From Chlorella sorokiniana (Eukaryota; Chlorophyta; Trebouxiophyceae; Chlorellales; Chlorellaceae), in contig CP084620.1 of assembly GCA_025917655.1 (NCBI GenBank), positions 3,100,001 to 3,164,000 on the forward strand: DNA of 64,000 bases. The letters run 5' to 3'. The notes under the pieces were generated by a model, which was not told the origin of the DNA, searched no databases, and was given only the letters and a program-made list of their open reading frames with translations. Positions 45,601 through 56,485 of the stretch are shown one piece after another. How positions within the stretch are numbered: position 1 is the first letter of the stretch; each line of letters starts with the position of its first letter. Position numbers and translations under genes: made by a program.

Positions 45601-46173
45601 CTCCCCTGCGCTCCCACCCCTTCCCCGCTGTGCAGTGGCGGGCCTGCAGGGCTTGGCCGCCTCTCTGAGCCTGCCGCCTGCGCTGCAGCTGGACCCGGGG
45701 AGCCTGAGCGAGGCGCAGCGCAGCGCAGCGGGCATCCGCGCCATGCCGGCTACGCTGGGCGAGGCGCTGGCGGCGTATGAGGCCGATACAGGTGGGTTGC
45801 CTCGTTGCTGAAAGACCCTTGTCCTCCTTCGTGGCGGTGGTCATTGCGTGCCCCCCCCGGCCCCACCCCGCCCCGCTGGCAGGCAGCGGGATGTTGGCAC
45901 GCTGAATGTCGAAATTGCAGGTGGCGGCGGCGTCTGCTGTGTGTACGTACCTCCCTATCCAACGTCACACCCTCGCCCACCCCATCCACGCACCCCCTGT
46001 CTTGCACTCCCCACCCCTCACTGCCGCTCCATGCAGAGTTCCAGGCTGCTCTGGCAGCGGCGCTGGGCACCATGCTGCCGCGCGCATTCATGGCGGTACG
46101 CCGCTCTGAGTGGGACCACTTCAAGGGCATGTCCCTGGAGGAGGAGGCGGCGGCGCTGTACGAGCGGTACTGA
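42661..46173 (+). CDS. Glutamine-synthetase-like protein (FluG/NodGS C-terminal type)
   Basis: A plausible first exon starts at 42661 (MSEDWRSVLAPS) and joins in phase to QFVRLLWCDAAGIRRC, the GS beta-grasp start. Later exons give GVPRRKLDSVAKRGVGLAYA, YNLPWMPSHAIALVHMRRD, LTFRLGFELEFYLLKSP (metal-site Glu), PIDGSNYCHSGALD, EMCAALSSLGISVEQLHPES, GPGQFEIALGHAPALQACDS, GLHCHFSAWQGDTNLL (catalytic His), AFLAGVLRHVAALACLTSPA, NSYRRLAPHAWTGAFQCYGP, AANPHLAAAAII and the tail to the stop at 46171-46173. The order is that of the GS domain of FluG/plant NodGS, but the amidohydrolase half is absent. Activity as a true glutamine synthetase is uncertain. One-base losses at 45059-45062 and 45208-45211, and probably at 43003-43006 and near 45035, disturb the frame. 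Confidence 0.8.
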
Positions 46174-46691
46174 CGGCATTGCCTCAACTTTGCAGTACTG
46201 CCGAGGTACTGATCAGCACTCAAGCAGGGCTGCACACCTGCGGTGGCAGTGTTACTGGCGGGCCCTTCCGGGCATGCATGTGGGGGCCCTGCCGCACATG
46301 CGTTCGCGTCGTCAGACCTCTTGCAATGGCATTAAATCGATCAGGGTGTTCATGCAACTCCAAGGAAGCGGATATGCTGCAACAGGTGCCGATGAAAACT
46401 TGTTGTCGGTGGATACACCACAAGATCGACAACGGGGTACCAGAAGAGGGGCTCAGCCATCACATCGTCAGTGCTTGAAAGGAGGTTATAGTGGATGTGA
46501 CTGCAGCATGGAAGCGAGGAACAAAAACAAGAACATGCATGGGCTCTTCACACATTTACAGAGCGCAGCGGCTCGCAGGCTGCGCATTTTTCTGCCGGAG
46601 AGCACAACTGCTCAGCGGAAAACCAGCACCAATGTACACGGGCTGGATGCGGCGGCGGCATCCAGCAGTTTCAGAAGGGGCGCATGTGCGA
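46174..46691. other. Convergent 3' region
   Basis: About 520 bases between the stop of the GS-like gene and the probable stop of the next minus-strand gene. More AT-rich than the coding parts. No gene or repeat recognised. Confidence 0.35.
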
Positions 46692-48097
46692 CTATGGCAG
46701 CTGTGGAGTTTCGGGCCGCCAGGTGACGGGTTGCCCTGCCGCCGCCGGGCTGGCGCAATCGACCAGCCCCTCTTGGGGGATGCATGCCGCGCCGCTCAGC
46801 TCAGGTCCTGCCTGAAACCGAAGCAGCGCCGGGTCCCAGCATGCCGCCACCACAAGCGAAGCTGCCGCAAGCGCCGCCGCGGCTTGCAGGGTGCCGCGAG
46901 CCGTGTCGTCCAGCGACGTCCTTGGCGGCGGCCGCTTCGGCTGCGGCAGCCGGGGTTGGGCAGTAAAGCCATTCAAGTGATCCACAGACCTCCAGCTCAT
47001 GTTCATACATGCACATATTGCCTATGAAACAGGTTGCTTGCAAATGCTCGCAGCGAAGCTTGTAGCAACAAGCTGCAGCAGGAAGCAACAAAGCTGCCCC
47101 ACCTGCGTGGCAGCGGCTGGTGGCGGCAGCGGCGGCGGTGAAGACGGTGCCTGCTGCAGCGTGGGCTGCTGCGAATGATCGTCCGCCGCTCCCAGAAGAC
47201 TATTCAAGGTCTGCAGCGTTTGGTTGATAGAGGTGGCGGTGTCGGGGTTCTGCTCGTCGCGCTGAACCGCTCGCAGCACCGCTGGAGAACGTCGGACGCT
47301 CCTAAAAGCGCCGGATAGACGCTGTCGACATGCCGCACGACCCAAGTGAGGAGCGAGGCTACCCAGGGCGCCCTGCGGCACGCAGCAAGCCATGGTTTGC
47401 GTCCGATTAAGAACAAAATATTGTAGCCGAAGAGAAGCGAATTGAACACATTGAATACAAAGGCCAGTCGGCGCTGCACCCTACGTGCTTGCCACATGCT
47501 GCCGCCCGCCCTGGTTGGGGCGGCCTGCATGCTGGTGATTGATGTTACGTCTGCTGAGGAATCCAGGCCACTGTTTTCCCTGCGTTTTTGATTTGCAGTG
47601 GTCACCGCCATCCACCGTACAAGGTTGAGGCATGCGGGCAGCAGCGCTTTCCCATCGACGCCATCCCAAGACCGGATCCTCGTGCAGGTGCTGATAAGGC
47701 CGATGCTCAACTGGTTAGCCACCGCTCTCCCCCTCAGTGACTGATGGCAGCAATTGGCTGAAGCCGGAAGGAGGACACAAGGAGAGGAAAGTGTGCAAGG
47801 GTAGGGTGTGGGTCAGCCTGGGAGAGGGCGGGGGATGCCAACCGAATCCGGAGCCACATCCTACGTTGCTCCGAGAGCGCCAGGGCTCCCAGTCCATGGT
47901 GCTGGCCTGTACAGGGCATCGGGGCCCTCCAAACGCAAGAACATGCAAGGCCAAGCAGCCGGCGGAACGAGGACGCCAGCCTCGCCCTCCTCAAGCAGCT
48001 GGCTCACCTCTGCCGATTGAGGCGGCACCGCAGCGTGCGCGGCAGGAGCTCTGCTAGTTGTAGGGGTCGTGGTCTTCTGGCAACATGTGCCATACAA
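46692..48097 (-). CDS. Unrecognised membrane protein, approximate model
   Basis: Not a family I recognise. From 48097 a frame reads SAEVSQLLEEGEAGVLVPP and LRLEGPDALYRPAPWTGSPG. An exon after the acceptor at about 47740 continues with VANQLSIGLISTCTRIRSWD and a hydrophobic stretch, LAFVFNVFNSLLFGYNILFL, followed by WVASLLTWVVRHVDSVYPAL. The frame then changes to a Gln/Pro-rich segment (QNPDTATSINQTLQTLNSLL). The last exon may carry a second helix (TLQAAAALAAASLVVAACW) and stop at 46692. The frame change near 47290 needs a base correction or an unseen intron. The protein-like composition and helices support a real gene on this strand; exon borders do not deserve much trust. Confidence 0.45.
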
Positions 48098-48243
48098 CCC
48101 ATCTCGATCGCTGGGATTACAGAAGAGGCCTGTCGGCGTAGAACGAACTGGGTTTCACGAAAACCCCGCTTCCCTCCACCCCGGTGGTAGACCTGTCGAC
48201 CCCCACGAGGCCTTGAAAGGCCTCCCGACTGTCAGATCACACT

Positions 48244-51200
48244 ATGAATTGCGTCGCGGGCATCCAACAGCAGCGCATCAGCGGGGTTGGACTCACATCG
48301 CGCCATGGCGCTCGGAGCAGCCTGCTGGGCGCGCAACTGCCGGCGGGGCTCATTTCTCGGCCCGGCACCGCACACAAAGCGCGTCAAGGGACGCTGCGAG
48401 TCGCGGCGGCAGCCAGCAGCCCCCAGTGCCGCAGCTGACCGGCGACGACCTGAAGGAGGCCGAGCTCAAGAGGCTGCGCACGGTGCGTGCTGTACGCTGC
48501 AGCCTGGCTGGCTGTCGTGCGCCTTCTTGATGGGATGTGTAGATGGGGGCATGGATGAGGCTATGCTGGCCCATCTATTCCTTTCGCTGGCCCGCCGCCG
48601 CCGGGCTGTGCAGCGGTGTGGGTAGAGTCGCTGGCCCCTCACTACCACCGCCGCCCGCCGCCGCATGGCTGCTGCAGCACATGATAGTTTATGTTGCAGG
48701 CCTCCGTGCCTCCTCTGCACACCTAGGAACAGTATCATGCTGTGGAACACTCGCAGGTGGCGGACTTCGACTTCTGGAAGCGGCACCGCTCTAGCGCGCG
48801 CTACTGGCGCCACGTCACCGGCATCTTTGACTCGCGCACCGCCTCCTGGCTGGCGGGGCCCCTCTCCTACGTCATGCTGCTCACGACGGGCGTCTGCCTC
48901 TACTACACCCTGGCCGAGGTGGGAGCCAGGCTGCGGCTGGCGCACTGGGGATGCCTCACAAGGCGACCAAGTGGCTCGGGGCCTGACGAGCTGGCGGCGG
49001 CGGCCGACGGAGCCAGCAGCCTTGCCCTTCCAGCTCATCCAATCCCCATTCCTGTATATGTTACTGTCCCCGCATCCTACTGGCCATCTTTCCCGTGCTT
49101 TCAGGCCGGCATCGTGCCGGAGGTGATCCCCGAGATCCAGAAGTCGGCGGCGGCGCCTTTGGCCTTACCTCCTTCGCCCTGTCCACCCTGCTGGTGCTGC
49201 GGTGAGAACCCGGCGCCCCTTCACCCCTCCTCCCCAGTGCGCCATCTTGCAGCTTGCGGTGCTGCCAAGACTGCCGATGTGGCGCTCTCCAGCGCTTCCC
49301 CATCTGCCTCCCGTTCCTGGCTGACGCTCACTCCCTTGCCCACCTCTTCTCGCCTGTTTTCCTTCCCCGCGCGCAGCACCAACACCAGCTACCAGCGGTG
49401 GGACGAGGCCCGCAAGATGTGGGGGCTCATGGTCAACCGCTCGCGGGACATCACGCGCCAGGCACGCACCTCTCCTACCTGTAGCGCTCCCCGCACACGT
49501 CGCCCCCTCCTGGCCTGTCTCGCTAGGCCCTTTTCCATGCTCCCGCTTGGCACGCTCACCCCGCCCCAGGTTGCCATCTTGTTCATGCTGGTTTTGTTTT
49601 TTTCGTTCTTGCCTCCCTGCAGGCCCTGGGCTACATCCCCATCTCCCAGCCGGAGCTGCAGGACATGTTCTGCCGCTGGGCCGCCGCCTACCCGTGAGCT
49701 CCCTGCTGCTGCTGCACGGTTGCCTGTGCTGCACCGCTGCCTCCTCTTGCGCTCGATTTGGTTCAGCCCCGGGCGTCGGTTGAGCCTGCATCGGCCGCAC
49801 CGCAGCCTGCCAGGGCTGCCGCCTTGCAGACGGGAGACGGCGTCTTCCTCGGCCTCTGCCATCCCGCTGCGCCTCATCGCTGCGCGCTTCATTTCCATCC
49901 CTCAATGTCTTCGTTGGTTGCCCTGCAGCAAGGCGCTGATGTGCCACCTGCGGGCGGGTGAGGACCTGGAGAAGGAGCTGACTGGAAAGCTGCTGCCCGC
50001 GGAGCTGTCGGCGCTGCTGGCGTCGGCGCACCGCCCAAACTACTGCATGCAGGTGGGGAGGGGGATATAATGAGATAGTGACCAGCACAGCGGCAGTGCT
50101 GCTGCCCCGGCATACCTGTTCACTCCCACCTGTCGATCCCCCGCTGCAAACCTGCTCCTCCTGAGATGGTGCACACAGCGTTGTTCTGTGTGCAGATCGC
50201 CCAACCTGGGTGTAGATTGCTCGGCAACCCCAGGCACCTCACCTCCTGCCCACCCACCCCCACAGGTCATGACTGCCGTGATCCGCGCGCAGCGCAGCTG
50301 CCGGGGGCAGGTGGACCACCGCGACTCCACCGCCAACGTCAAGGCCTCCGCCGCCTTCCGCATGGATGAGAACCTGACCCAGTTCAGCGTGCGTGCGCTG
50401 CTCGACGCGTTTCTGCCTGCCTTGCCCGCTTTGTGGGCTGCCTGTCCTGCCCATGTTGTTGTTACTGTGTTTCTCCCGGCTTCCCGCGGCTGCCGCTTTC
50501 CTCGGAGCCAGGCTGCGGTGGCTGTTCTGCGCCCCAGGATGTCGCGCAAAGTTGCGGCGGGTCCAGGCCTCGTTGCCGCGCTGCCCCAAATGCAACACAC
50601 CTCAGCTCCTGCACCCTGGCACCCACCCTCTCTTGCTTACGCTGCCCGCAGGACGTGACGGGCGGCTGCGGCGCATCCTGCGCACCCCCGTGCCGCTCTC
50701 CTACTCACGCCATAACTCCCGCTTCCTCATCATCTGGCTCACCCTGCTGCCCTTCACGCTGTGGGACCAGGTGAGCCCCGGCAGGCAGCCCCGCCAGGCA
50801 CAGGGGCGCCCAGGGGGCGGGCTGACCCTGCAATCCCCGGCTGCTGATGGCATCGGCCCGGCAATTAAATCGGAATGCAACAGCGACGACCCTTATGGTG
50901 TCTCTGAGGCTCTGCCAGCCTGCTGCAGCGCCTGCTGCTGAGCGTTCCTGCCGGCATCTCGTCATCACTTCACAAGCTGCCTGGTCCCCCGCCCTCCGCA
51001 GTGCCACTGGTTCACCCTGCCTGTGACCACGCTGGTGGCGTTCCTGTTGCTGGGTGAGGCGCCGACGCTAAATTGCCAGGGGTCTTCGGTCGCTGAAGCC
51101 CGATTCGTGGCGCCTGCTGGCGCCCGCTGGCCCTCGCTGCAACCAGTGCCCCTTCAGGCCCTCCCCCTTGAAGACTGCCCCGCTTGACGCACCTGCCCGC

Positions 51201-51747
51201 TCATTTGCTTGTGTGTTTTGCAGGCATCAAGGAGATTGGTGTGGTGGTGGAGGAGCCCTTCTCCATCCTGCCGCTGGAGCGCATCGCGTGAGTGTACCGC
51301 CTTGTACCGCAGGGGCACCTGCGAGCATGAGTGCTCTGCTGCTGCCGGCGCCGGGCAGCGCCATGCATGCTTGCTGCCTGAGGCCGTCTTACCGGCCAGC
51401 ACTCAACCCAAACCTCAGCCCAACAACGCTTGAAGCTGAAGGGCCGCCCTGTCCCTGTTTTGCTCATTCCTGCTTCCTTCATGTCTCCCTCTTGCAGCGA
51501 CACCATCGAGACCAACGTGTGGGAGCTGCATGCCACCCACTCCGCCAAGGCGGTTGCAGAGCAGGCAGCGGCACGCGCCTCCGGCCAGCCCTCGCCCCTC
51601 GTTGACGCAAACGACCTTGTTTACACCGTGGTGCCCGCGGATCAGCTGAAGCAGGGCGGCGCTGGGGAGGGCGCGGCTGTGTACGGCGTGGCATGGAACG
51701 GCGTCGGCGCGACGGTGCGGGCCCGCGCCGCCTCCGTCGCCAAGTGA
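48244..51747 (+). CDS. Bestrophin-like anion channel (UPF0187), probably thylakoid
   Basis: The N-terminus from 48244 looks like a chloroplast transit peptide (Ser/Arg/Gly-rich, ending TLRVAAAASS), but a one-base shift near 48410 is needed to reach LTGDDLKEAELKRLRT. Next exons: VADFDFWKRHRSSARYWRHV (from 48760), LSYVMLLTTGVCLYYTLAE, AGIVPEVIPEIQKSAAA, TSFALSTLLVLRTNTSYQRW, DEARKMWGLMVNRSRDI, YIPISQPELQDMFCRWAAAY, SKALMCHLRAGEDLEKELTG, VMTAVIRAQRSCRGQVDH, RTPVPLSYSRHNSRFLIIWL, GIKEIGVVVEEPFSILPLE and TIETNVWELHATHSAKAV, with the stop at 51745-51747. This is the bestrophin/UPF0187 fold. Chlamydomonas relatives conduct bicarbonate into the thylakoid as part of the carbon-concentrating mechanism, and plant VCCN1 conducts chloride; which applies here is unknown. 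One base is missing near 49155. Its start lies only about 150 bases from the previous minus-strand gene. Confidence 0.83.
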
Positions 51748-52576
51748 GACCTGGGTCCCGCCCGACCGCACGGCCGTTCCTCTGCCTGTCCCCTCATTCG
51801 CGAAGGCAGAACCGCCTCCACGGCCTCTGTTTTCAACGGATTTTGCGCCGCCCGGCTGCGGCGCCAGTCCCGCCACAGCACCCCAAACGAACGCGCTTGG
51901 CTCCCGTTTTCCTGTTTTAGCCGCGCCCCCTCCTTCGCGGCGCTGCGTAAAATTGCCGCCAAATTGCTTCCCCGGCCGCTTCGCCTCGCCTCTTTTGTTG
52001 ACCTCGGCCGCCTCCGCCCTCTTCAGTGCACTGCACATCCCGTGTGCTTGTCCGCCGAACCCGTTTTCTGCTCCCTGGACCCATTCCAGTGTGGCTGCCC
52101 TGCATGGCCAGCCCTGTAGAGCCGCCTGTACCAAACAGCCGCCTCCTCTGTGCCTCCCCGCGGCCTTTTTAAAGGGCCCGGCGGTGCGCTTGTCCCGCCG
52201 GGCCACCCGCGCTGCTCCCCTGCACTGCGATGCCTGCTGCCTTGCTCGCTCCTGCGCACCGAGTCTACTAGAAAGTCTGATTGCACTGCCTTTCAATCCC
52301 GAATACTACGCCGTGTTAAGAAGCACTGCCGCCCGGCCCCGCATTCTCCCCATACTAAATCTTTCCATTCCTCCGATCTGATCGTGCTCCGAGAGTGTGC
52401 ACTCCGCCTGCCCCCGGGCCTGATCAAGGCCGCCCTGTGGCGAAGCGGAGGCCCCGCTTCCTCCCCTCGCCTCCCGCTGTGCGTTTGCTCCCTTTCAGCC
52501 CAGCTGCTGCCCGCAAACACACACACGCCATTCTTTGCCCACCTTGCAGCTTGCGAGCCAAAAATTTTACATGCCA
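51748..52576. other. Convergent 3' region of bestrophin-like and bTHX genes
   Basis: About 830 C/T-rich bases without a supported gene. A TGTAA word on plus (near 52609) could end the channel transcript, giving a long 3' untranslated region; one on minus (near 52566) could serve the bTHX gene. Confidence 0.4.
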
Positions 52577-53262
52577 TCAATTGCCCTGCAAGCCTCTTGC
52601 TTGCTCATGCTGTAAACAAGCCCTCGCACCCGCTGCAGCAGCTGCCTGCGCGTCACGTGAGCACTGTGCCACCCTCGGCGACGCTAGCAGGCTGCCAGCC
52701 TGGCGGGTAGGGGATGGGCGTCTGCTGCGGCTGCGGCGGCTGCAAGTAAGGGTTGGAGAGGGGGACTTCCGCGGCCGCGCCTGCAGCGCAAAAGCAAAGA
52801 AACGAGGACGACGGTGGGCAGCGCATTGGTACGAGGGCGGCAGCCATATCGGACCCGGGGGCAGCTGACATCGTCTGTGACAAGCGGAAGGGTGCTGCAG
52901 ACAGGGGTGGGCACCACGCACCTTGCCATACGAACCCTTGAAAATCTGCAGCACAGGGAGCCAGGGCAGAGAGCGGGGAGCTCGTGAACAGACGTGGCGG
53001 AGGCTTGGGCAGCAGTGGCGGCAGCAGCGGTGGGCCAACCCCGGCCCAATGGCTTGATGCGGCAGGTGTGAAAGCTCGTTCGGAATATGAAACAAACCTT
53101 GCCGCGCCGCGTCTTGGGGTCCCGCCTGCCCATTCGCAGCAAGACGTCTTCTAGCGCCGCTGCGAAGCCACCGCTGCTTGATGCAATGCTGCTGCATTCA
53201 CTGCTGCTCCATGCCAAGGACTGCCAGAGTCGTTGCGCCAAAGAGCTGCCCGCTTGCCGCAT
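52577..53262 (-). CDS. Ribosomal small-subunit protein bTHX (S31), organellar
   Basis: Exon 1 (53262-53098) starts MRQAGSSLAQRLWQSLAWSS, an Arg/Ser/Leu presequence of mitochondrial type, and ends in RMGRRDPKTRRGK. A 24-base microexon (52945-52922) adds IFKGSYGK between good splice sites. An exon starting near 52796 adds ARPRKS and a basic tail to a stop at 52577. GRxDxKTxxGKxFxGSYGxARP is the signature of bTHX, a short basic protein of bacterial-type small subunits found in plastids and mitochondria of plants. The alternative frame of the last exon (AAAEVPLSNPYLQPPQPQQ) also looks protein-like and resembles the C-terminus of some mitochondrial forms, so the tail is uncertain. The mitochondrial rather than plastid location is inferred from the presequence. 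Confidence 0.72.
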
Positions 53263-53447
53263 GTTGATTTGCAGCTGCCCGCCAGTTGAAGGGAGTGTGA
53301 GTCTTGAAGTAACGAGAGCGTGGATCAGCCCAAAGACGCAATCGACGAGACCTGCAGGCGAGCATCCACAGAGTGCGAAGGTACGCTGCTTTGCGAGCGG
53401 CGCGGCAGAACCCAACAGCTGGGTCCACGTCTGCTGCCTCTCCAGGA

Positions 53448-54501
53448 TCACACAGTACTTCCTTGCAACCGCTGTATGATTGACTCTACAATCTGCTGGA
53501 CTGAGGGGAACTCCTCCTCTTCGGCGTTGCCTTCTCGGCAGCCGCCACTGCTGCCGCCGCCGCCGCAGCTCCCTTCACCCGCCTGCTTGTCCCCTGCTGT
53601 GACGTGCAGGAGCAGCTCCTCCTCCTCACACTGCAGTGCCGCCAGCTGGGAGTCCAACAGGCTGGCCGGCATGAAGTGTGCTGCTGCGGCAAGCCGCGCT
53701 GCCAGCCGCCGCTGGAGCACAGCGCGAGGCGGGTCCAGCAAGACCTGGGCAGTGTGGGTGTAACAAGTGGGTGAGTTGGCCTCTTGTTTTGGTGGGACGG
53801 ACTTCCTCTTGTGAAGGAAGTATGCGTGCCCAAAGAGCAGGCTATGCGGGGCACGCAGGGTTCGCCGGCTGCCAGGTTGCCACCCAACCCGCAGCCACAC
53901 TCACAAACGCCATCGCGCCCGCAGCATCTTTTGCGCCTGCGTGCGCATCATCGCCGCCGCTTATGCCCGTGCGCAGCAGGGCTCGGTAGCTGGGCTTGAG
54001 GGCTGAGCAAGAGAGAACCGCAGGCTGGCGGGCGGCCGCGTGCCGCTGCACCACGGCCACCAGCCGCTCCAGCCACGGCTGTCGGTCGGCATCTGTGAGA
54101 GGCGTGCCAGCCTGTATGAAAAAATGGATAGGTTCTACGGTGTCAAGGCGTGCTTGCGCGTCGCGCAGGCGCATGCCGCAGCTGGCCGCTGCTTGACCAG
54201 CCCGCTGTTCGCGCCATGTTGAACGCTGCACAACCTCCTGACTGTCGCCAGCAAGCGCGCGGCGTGATGGCCCCAGCAGCCGCACACCTGCATTTTCTCC
54301 ACGTTTTCAGCGGGATGAAATTTGTCGCCCTCGTAAAAGCTCCAGCCTAGGCGTTTGGCAAGACGCTCGCCTACTGCGCTGCACGTCGAGAGGCAGGGGT
54401 TGTGGGCATCGGGAAGAGAACCAGCATTGCCTAAGACAGAATCGCCGTGCGCACCTCTTGCCGCAGCCAGACACTCCCATAATAACGATGATAAGAGGCA
54501 T
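53448..54501 (-). CDS. Gluconokinase (D-gluconate kinase)
   Basis: Four exons: 54501-54455, 54378-54288, 54111-53905 and 53744-53448 (stop). The joins yield IIVIMGVSGCGK|SAVGERLAKR (P-loop GxxGxGKS), FYEGDKFHPAENVEKMQ|AGTPLTDADRQPWL (gluconate-binding segment), VLSCSALKPSYRALLR and the LID part VLLDPPRAVLQRRLAARLAA HFMPASLLDSQLA. The protein phosphorylates gluconate to 6-phosphogluconate, feeding the pentose phosphate pathway. A Gly/Ser/Cys-rich insert (GEGSCGGGGSSGGCREG) near 53550-53590 precedes the C-terminal helix VQQIVESIIQRL. No organelle-targeting leader is evident with this start; an in-frame ATG at 54579 would add one. The gene lies 186 bases upstream of bTHX on the same strand. Confidence 0.88.
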
Positions 54502-55017
54502 GATATGCAGCAAGTCCCGGATGGCAGAGGTTACGTGGAAGGCGACTGTGGCAACGAGCGCAGGCGGGGCGGGTGGCAAGGCGGGAGGGGCCCGACCCTG
54601 GTCGATTCTGCAGATGCCGTGCGTATTAGCGACAAATTCATCTCAAAGATCATCAACAATTGCTAGCAGGCCAGCAGGACAGACAAACAGGTTGGTGATC
54701 GCTTCCGCACGGCCATGACAGAAACCAGGACTGGGTGAAAGTCCTTGAAGTGAAATTATGCTAGTCAAGATCCAGGAACGTGGGTTTGCCATGGACACAA
54801 GCCCACAATCCAGGCGGTCTCCTTTCTTGGGCGTGCTTTGTCCGCCCCAGCACACCAGTTTGGCCTCCTCCCAAGCTCACAGTCGTTTGTCCATCGCATC
54901 CGTTACCCCAACTCGCGCAGCAGCCCCTCCGTAGCCCAACATCACCTGGCGCAGCTTGAAACGACCATCACCGTTGGTCCCAGCAGCCTGCCCGCCCGGC
55001 CTCCAGGGCGCCAAACC
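54502..55017. promoter_or_regulatory. Divergent promoter region, gluconokinase (-) and MinE (+)
   Basis: About 515 bases between two divergent starts, more AT-rich around 54600-54780 than the genes. No convincing core motif was seen. Confidence 0.45.
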
Positions 55018-56485
55018 ATGCATCCGCAGGCGGCTCTCAGCAGCCTACAGCGACAGCGGCCCTGCAGCGCGCTAGCAGGGGTGGCTACCCGCCGCCCGCG
55101 GCGCCGCCTTTGCGCCTCTGCAGTCCACGCTTACCAGCAGGGCCCGCCCTACGAGTACGCTGCCGCACCCAGCCCCACCCCCAGCAGCGACAGCGATGTG
55201 GCGGACATCGTGTCGTACGCCAAGCGGCGGCTGCGGCACCGCGCGGCGACGCAGGGCGCGCCCACGGGCCCCGTGGGCGACTTCCTGCACAAGGTGCGCC
55301 TCGCGTGGCGCATCTTCTTCCCGAGCAGCCGCGCCTGCTGACCCCCAAGGAGGAGGGCAAGCACCGGCTGCGCATGATCCTTGTGGCGGACAGGTGCGTT
55401 GTTTTGGTTGTATTCTCGGGCCGAAGGGGCTGCTGCGTCCCCCTTGCCAGCGCTGCAGCCTTGGGCGCAGGGGGTGCAGCGCCGTGGCAGGCCAGCACCC
55501 GCGACACAGCCGTGCCCCTTTTCTCGCCGCGTGTCCGTCTTCTCGCATGCATGCGCACACGGCGTGACCACCGCTGCCCTGTTTGCCGACGCCACACCCA
55601 CCTGCCACCACCCCGTTTGGCGCCCGTGTTGCCCTTCAGGGTGGGCATGAACGAGGTGACGATGGAGGCGATGCGGGAGCGCATCATCGGGCGGTGTCCC
55701 CCTATGTGGAGATCGAGTCGCCAGACCTGGTGGAGGTGAGTGTGTGTCAAGTCGTGTGTTGGTTGCTTGGGATTATGTTCCCAGGGGGAAGCTGTGCACG
55801 TCCTTTCACCTGCTGTCCTCTGGGTTTGGTTGGCGAGGATGGGGGCACTGGGCAGCCCAGCTGCCAGCTGCTGCCGGGCGGACCCAACCCTCGGCGGTGT
55901 TGCACCCAGGCCCGCGCCACGTGCGCTGCCCTGCCTGCTGATGTGCCTGCCTAACAACGCTGCTGCCCCTGCCTCACCGCAGGTGGCTGTGACAACGGAC
56001 GTCGACCTTGGCGCGATCTACTCTGGTGGGCGGTGGCTGGTCGTTAAGAGGACTGCATGTACCAGCTACCCGTGAATTTCCCTGGCCTGTTATCGCCGCT
56101 GCTATCGATGCCACTCTGTTGGGCCCTGCACCGTCCCCCACACACCACACCCCTCCGCTCACCCCCCATCACAACCCCTGCCTCCAACCCACCTATCACC
56201 TGTGGCTGCCTGCCTCCCGTCCCGTGCTTCGTTGGTCTCACCCGACGGCCCGTTTCCTGCCTTTGTATACTGGTCTGTCCCCTCCCACCCATCCACACAC
56301 ATGCTGCACCTCTCTCGCCAACCTGCCATCGGTCCTGCCCCGCCCTTGCTGCAGTGGCGGTGCCCGTGCGGCGCGTCAAGCCAGCGGCTCGTGTGCCGCT
56401 GAACGAGGATGGGGACATCACCTTCCACTGGGACCCCTCGGATGAAAACGCCGACCCTTCCTCCCAGTTCCCCTTCGGAACGTGA
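55018..56485 (+). CDS. minE: Plastid division-site factor MinE
   Basis: ATG at 55018 opens an Arg/Ser/Ala-rich leader typical of a chloroplast transit peptide (to about SAVHAYQQGP). The mature part reads VADIVSYAKRRL, FLHKVRLAWRIFFP, then, after a one-base correction at 55320-55322, EQPRLLTPKEEGKHRLRMIL VADR. Next exons: VGMNEVTMEAMRERIIG, PYVEIESPDLVE, VAVTTDVDLGAIYS, VAVPVRRVKPAARVPL and a short acidic tail to the stop at 56483-56485. The LTPKEEGKxRLRMxLVADR and VAVPVRRVKP blocks identify plant-type MinE, which with MinD places the plastid FtsZ ring. A second missing base lies at 55689-55691 (expected IIGAVSPYVEI). Both sites are short C or G runs. Introns are GT-AG. Confidence 0.9.
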
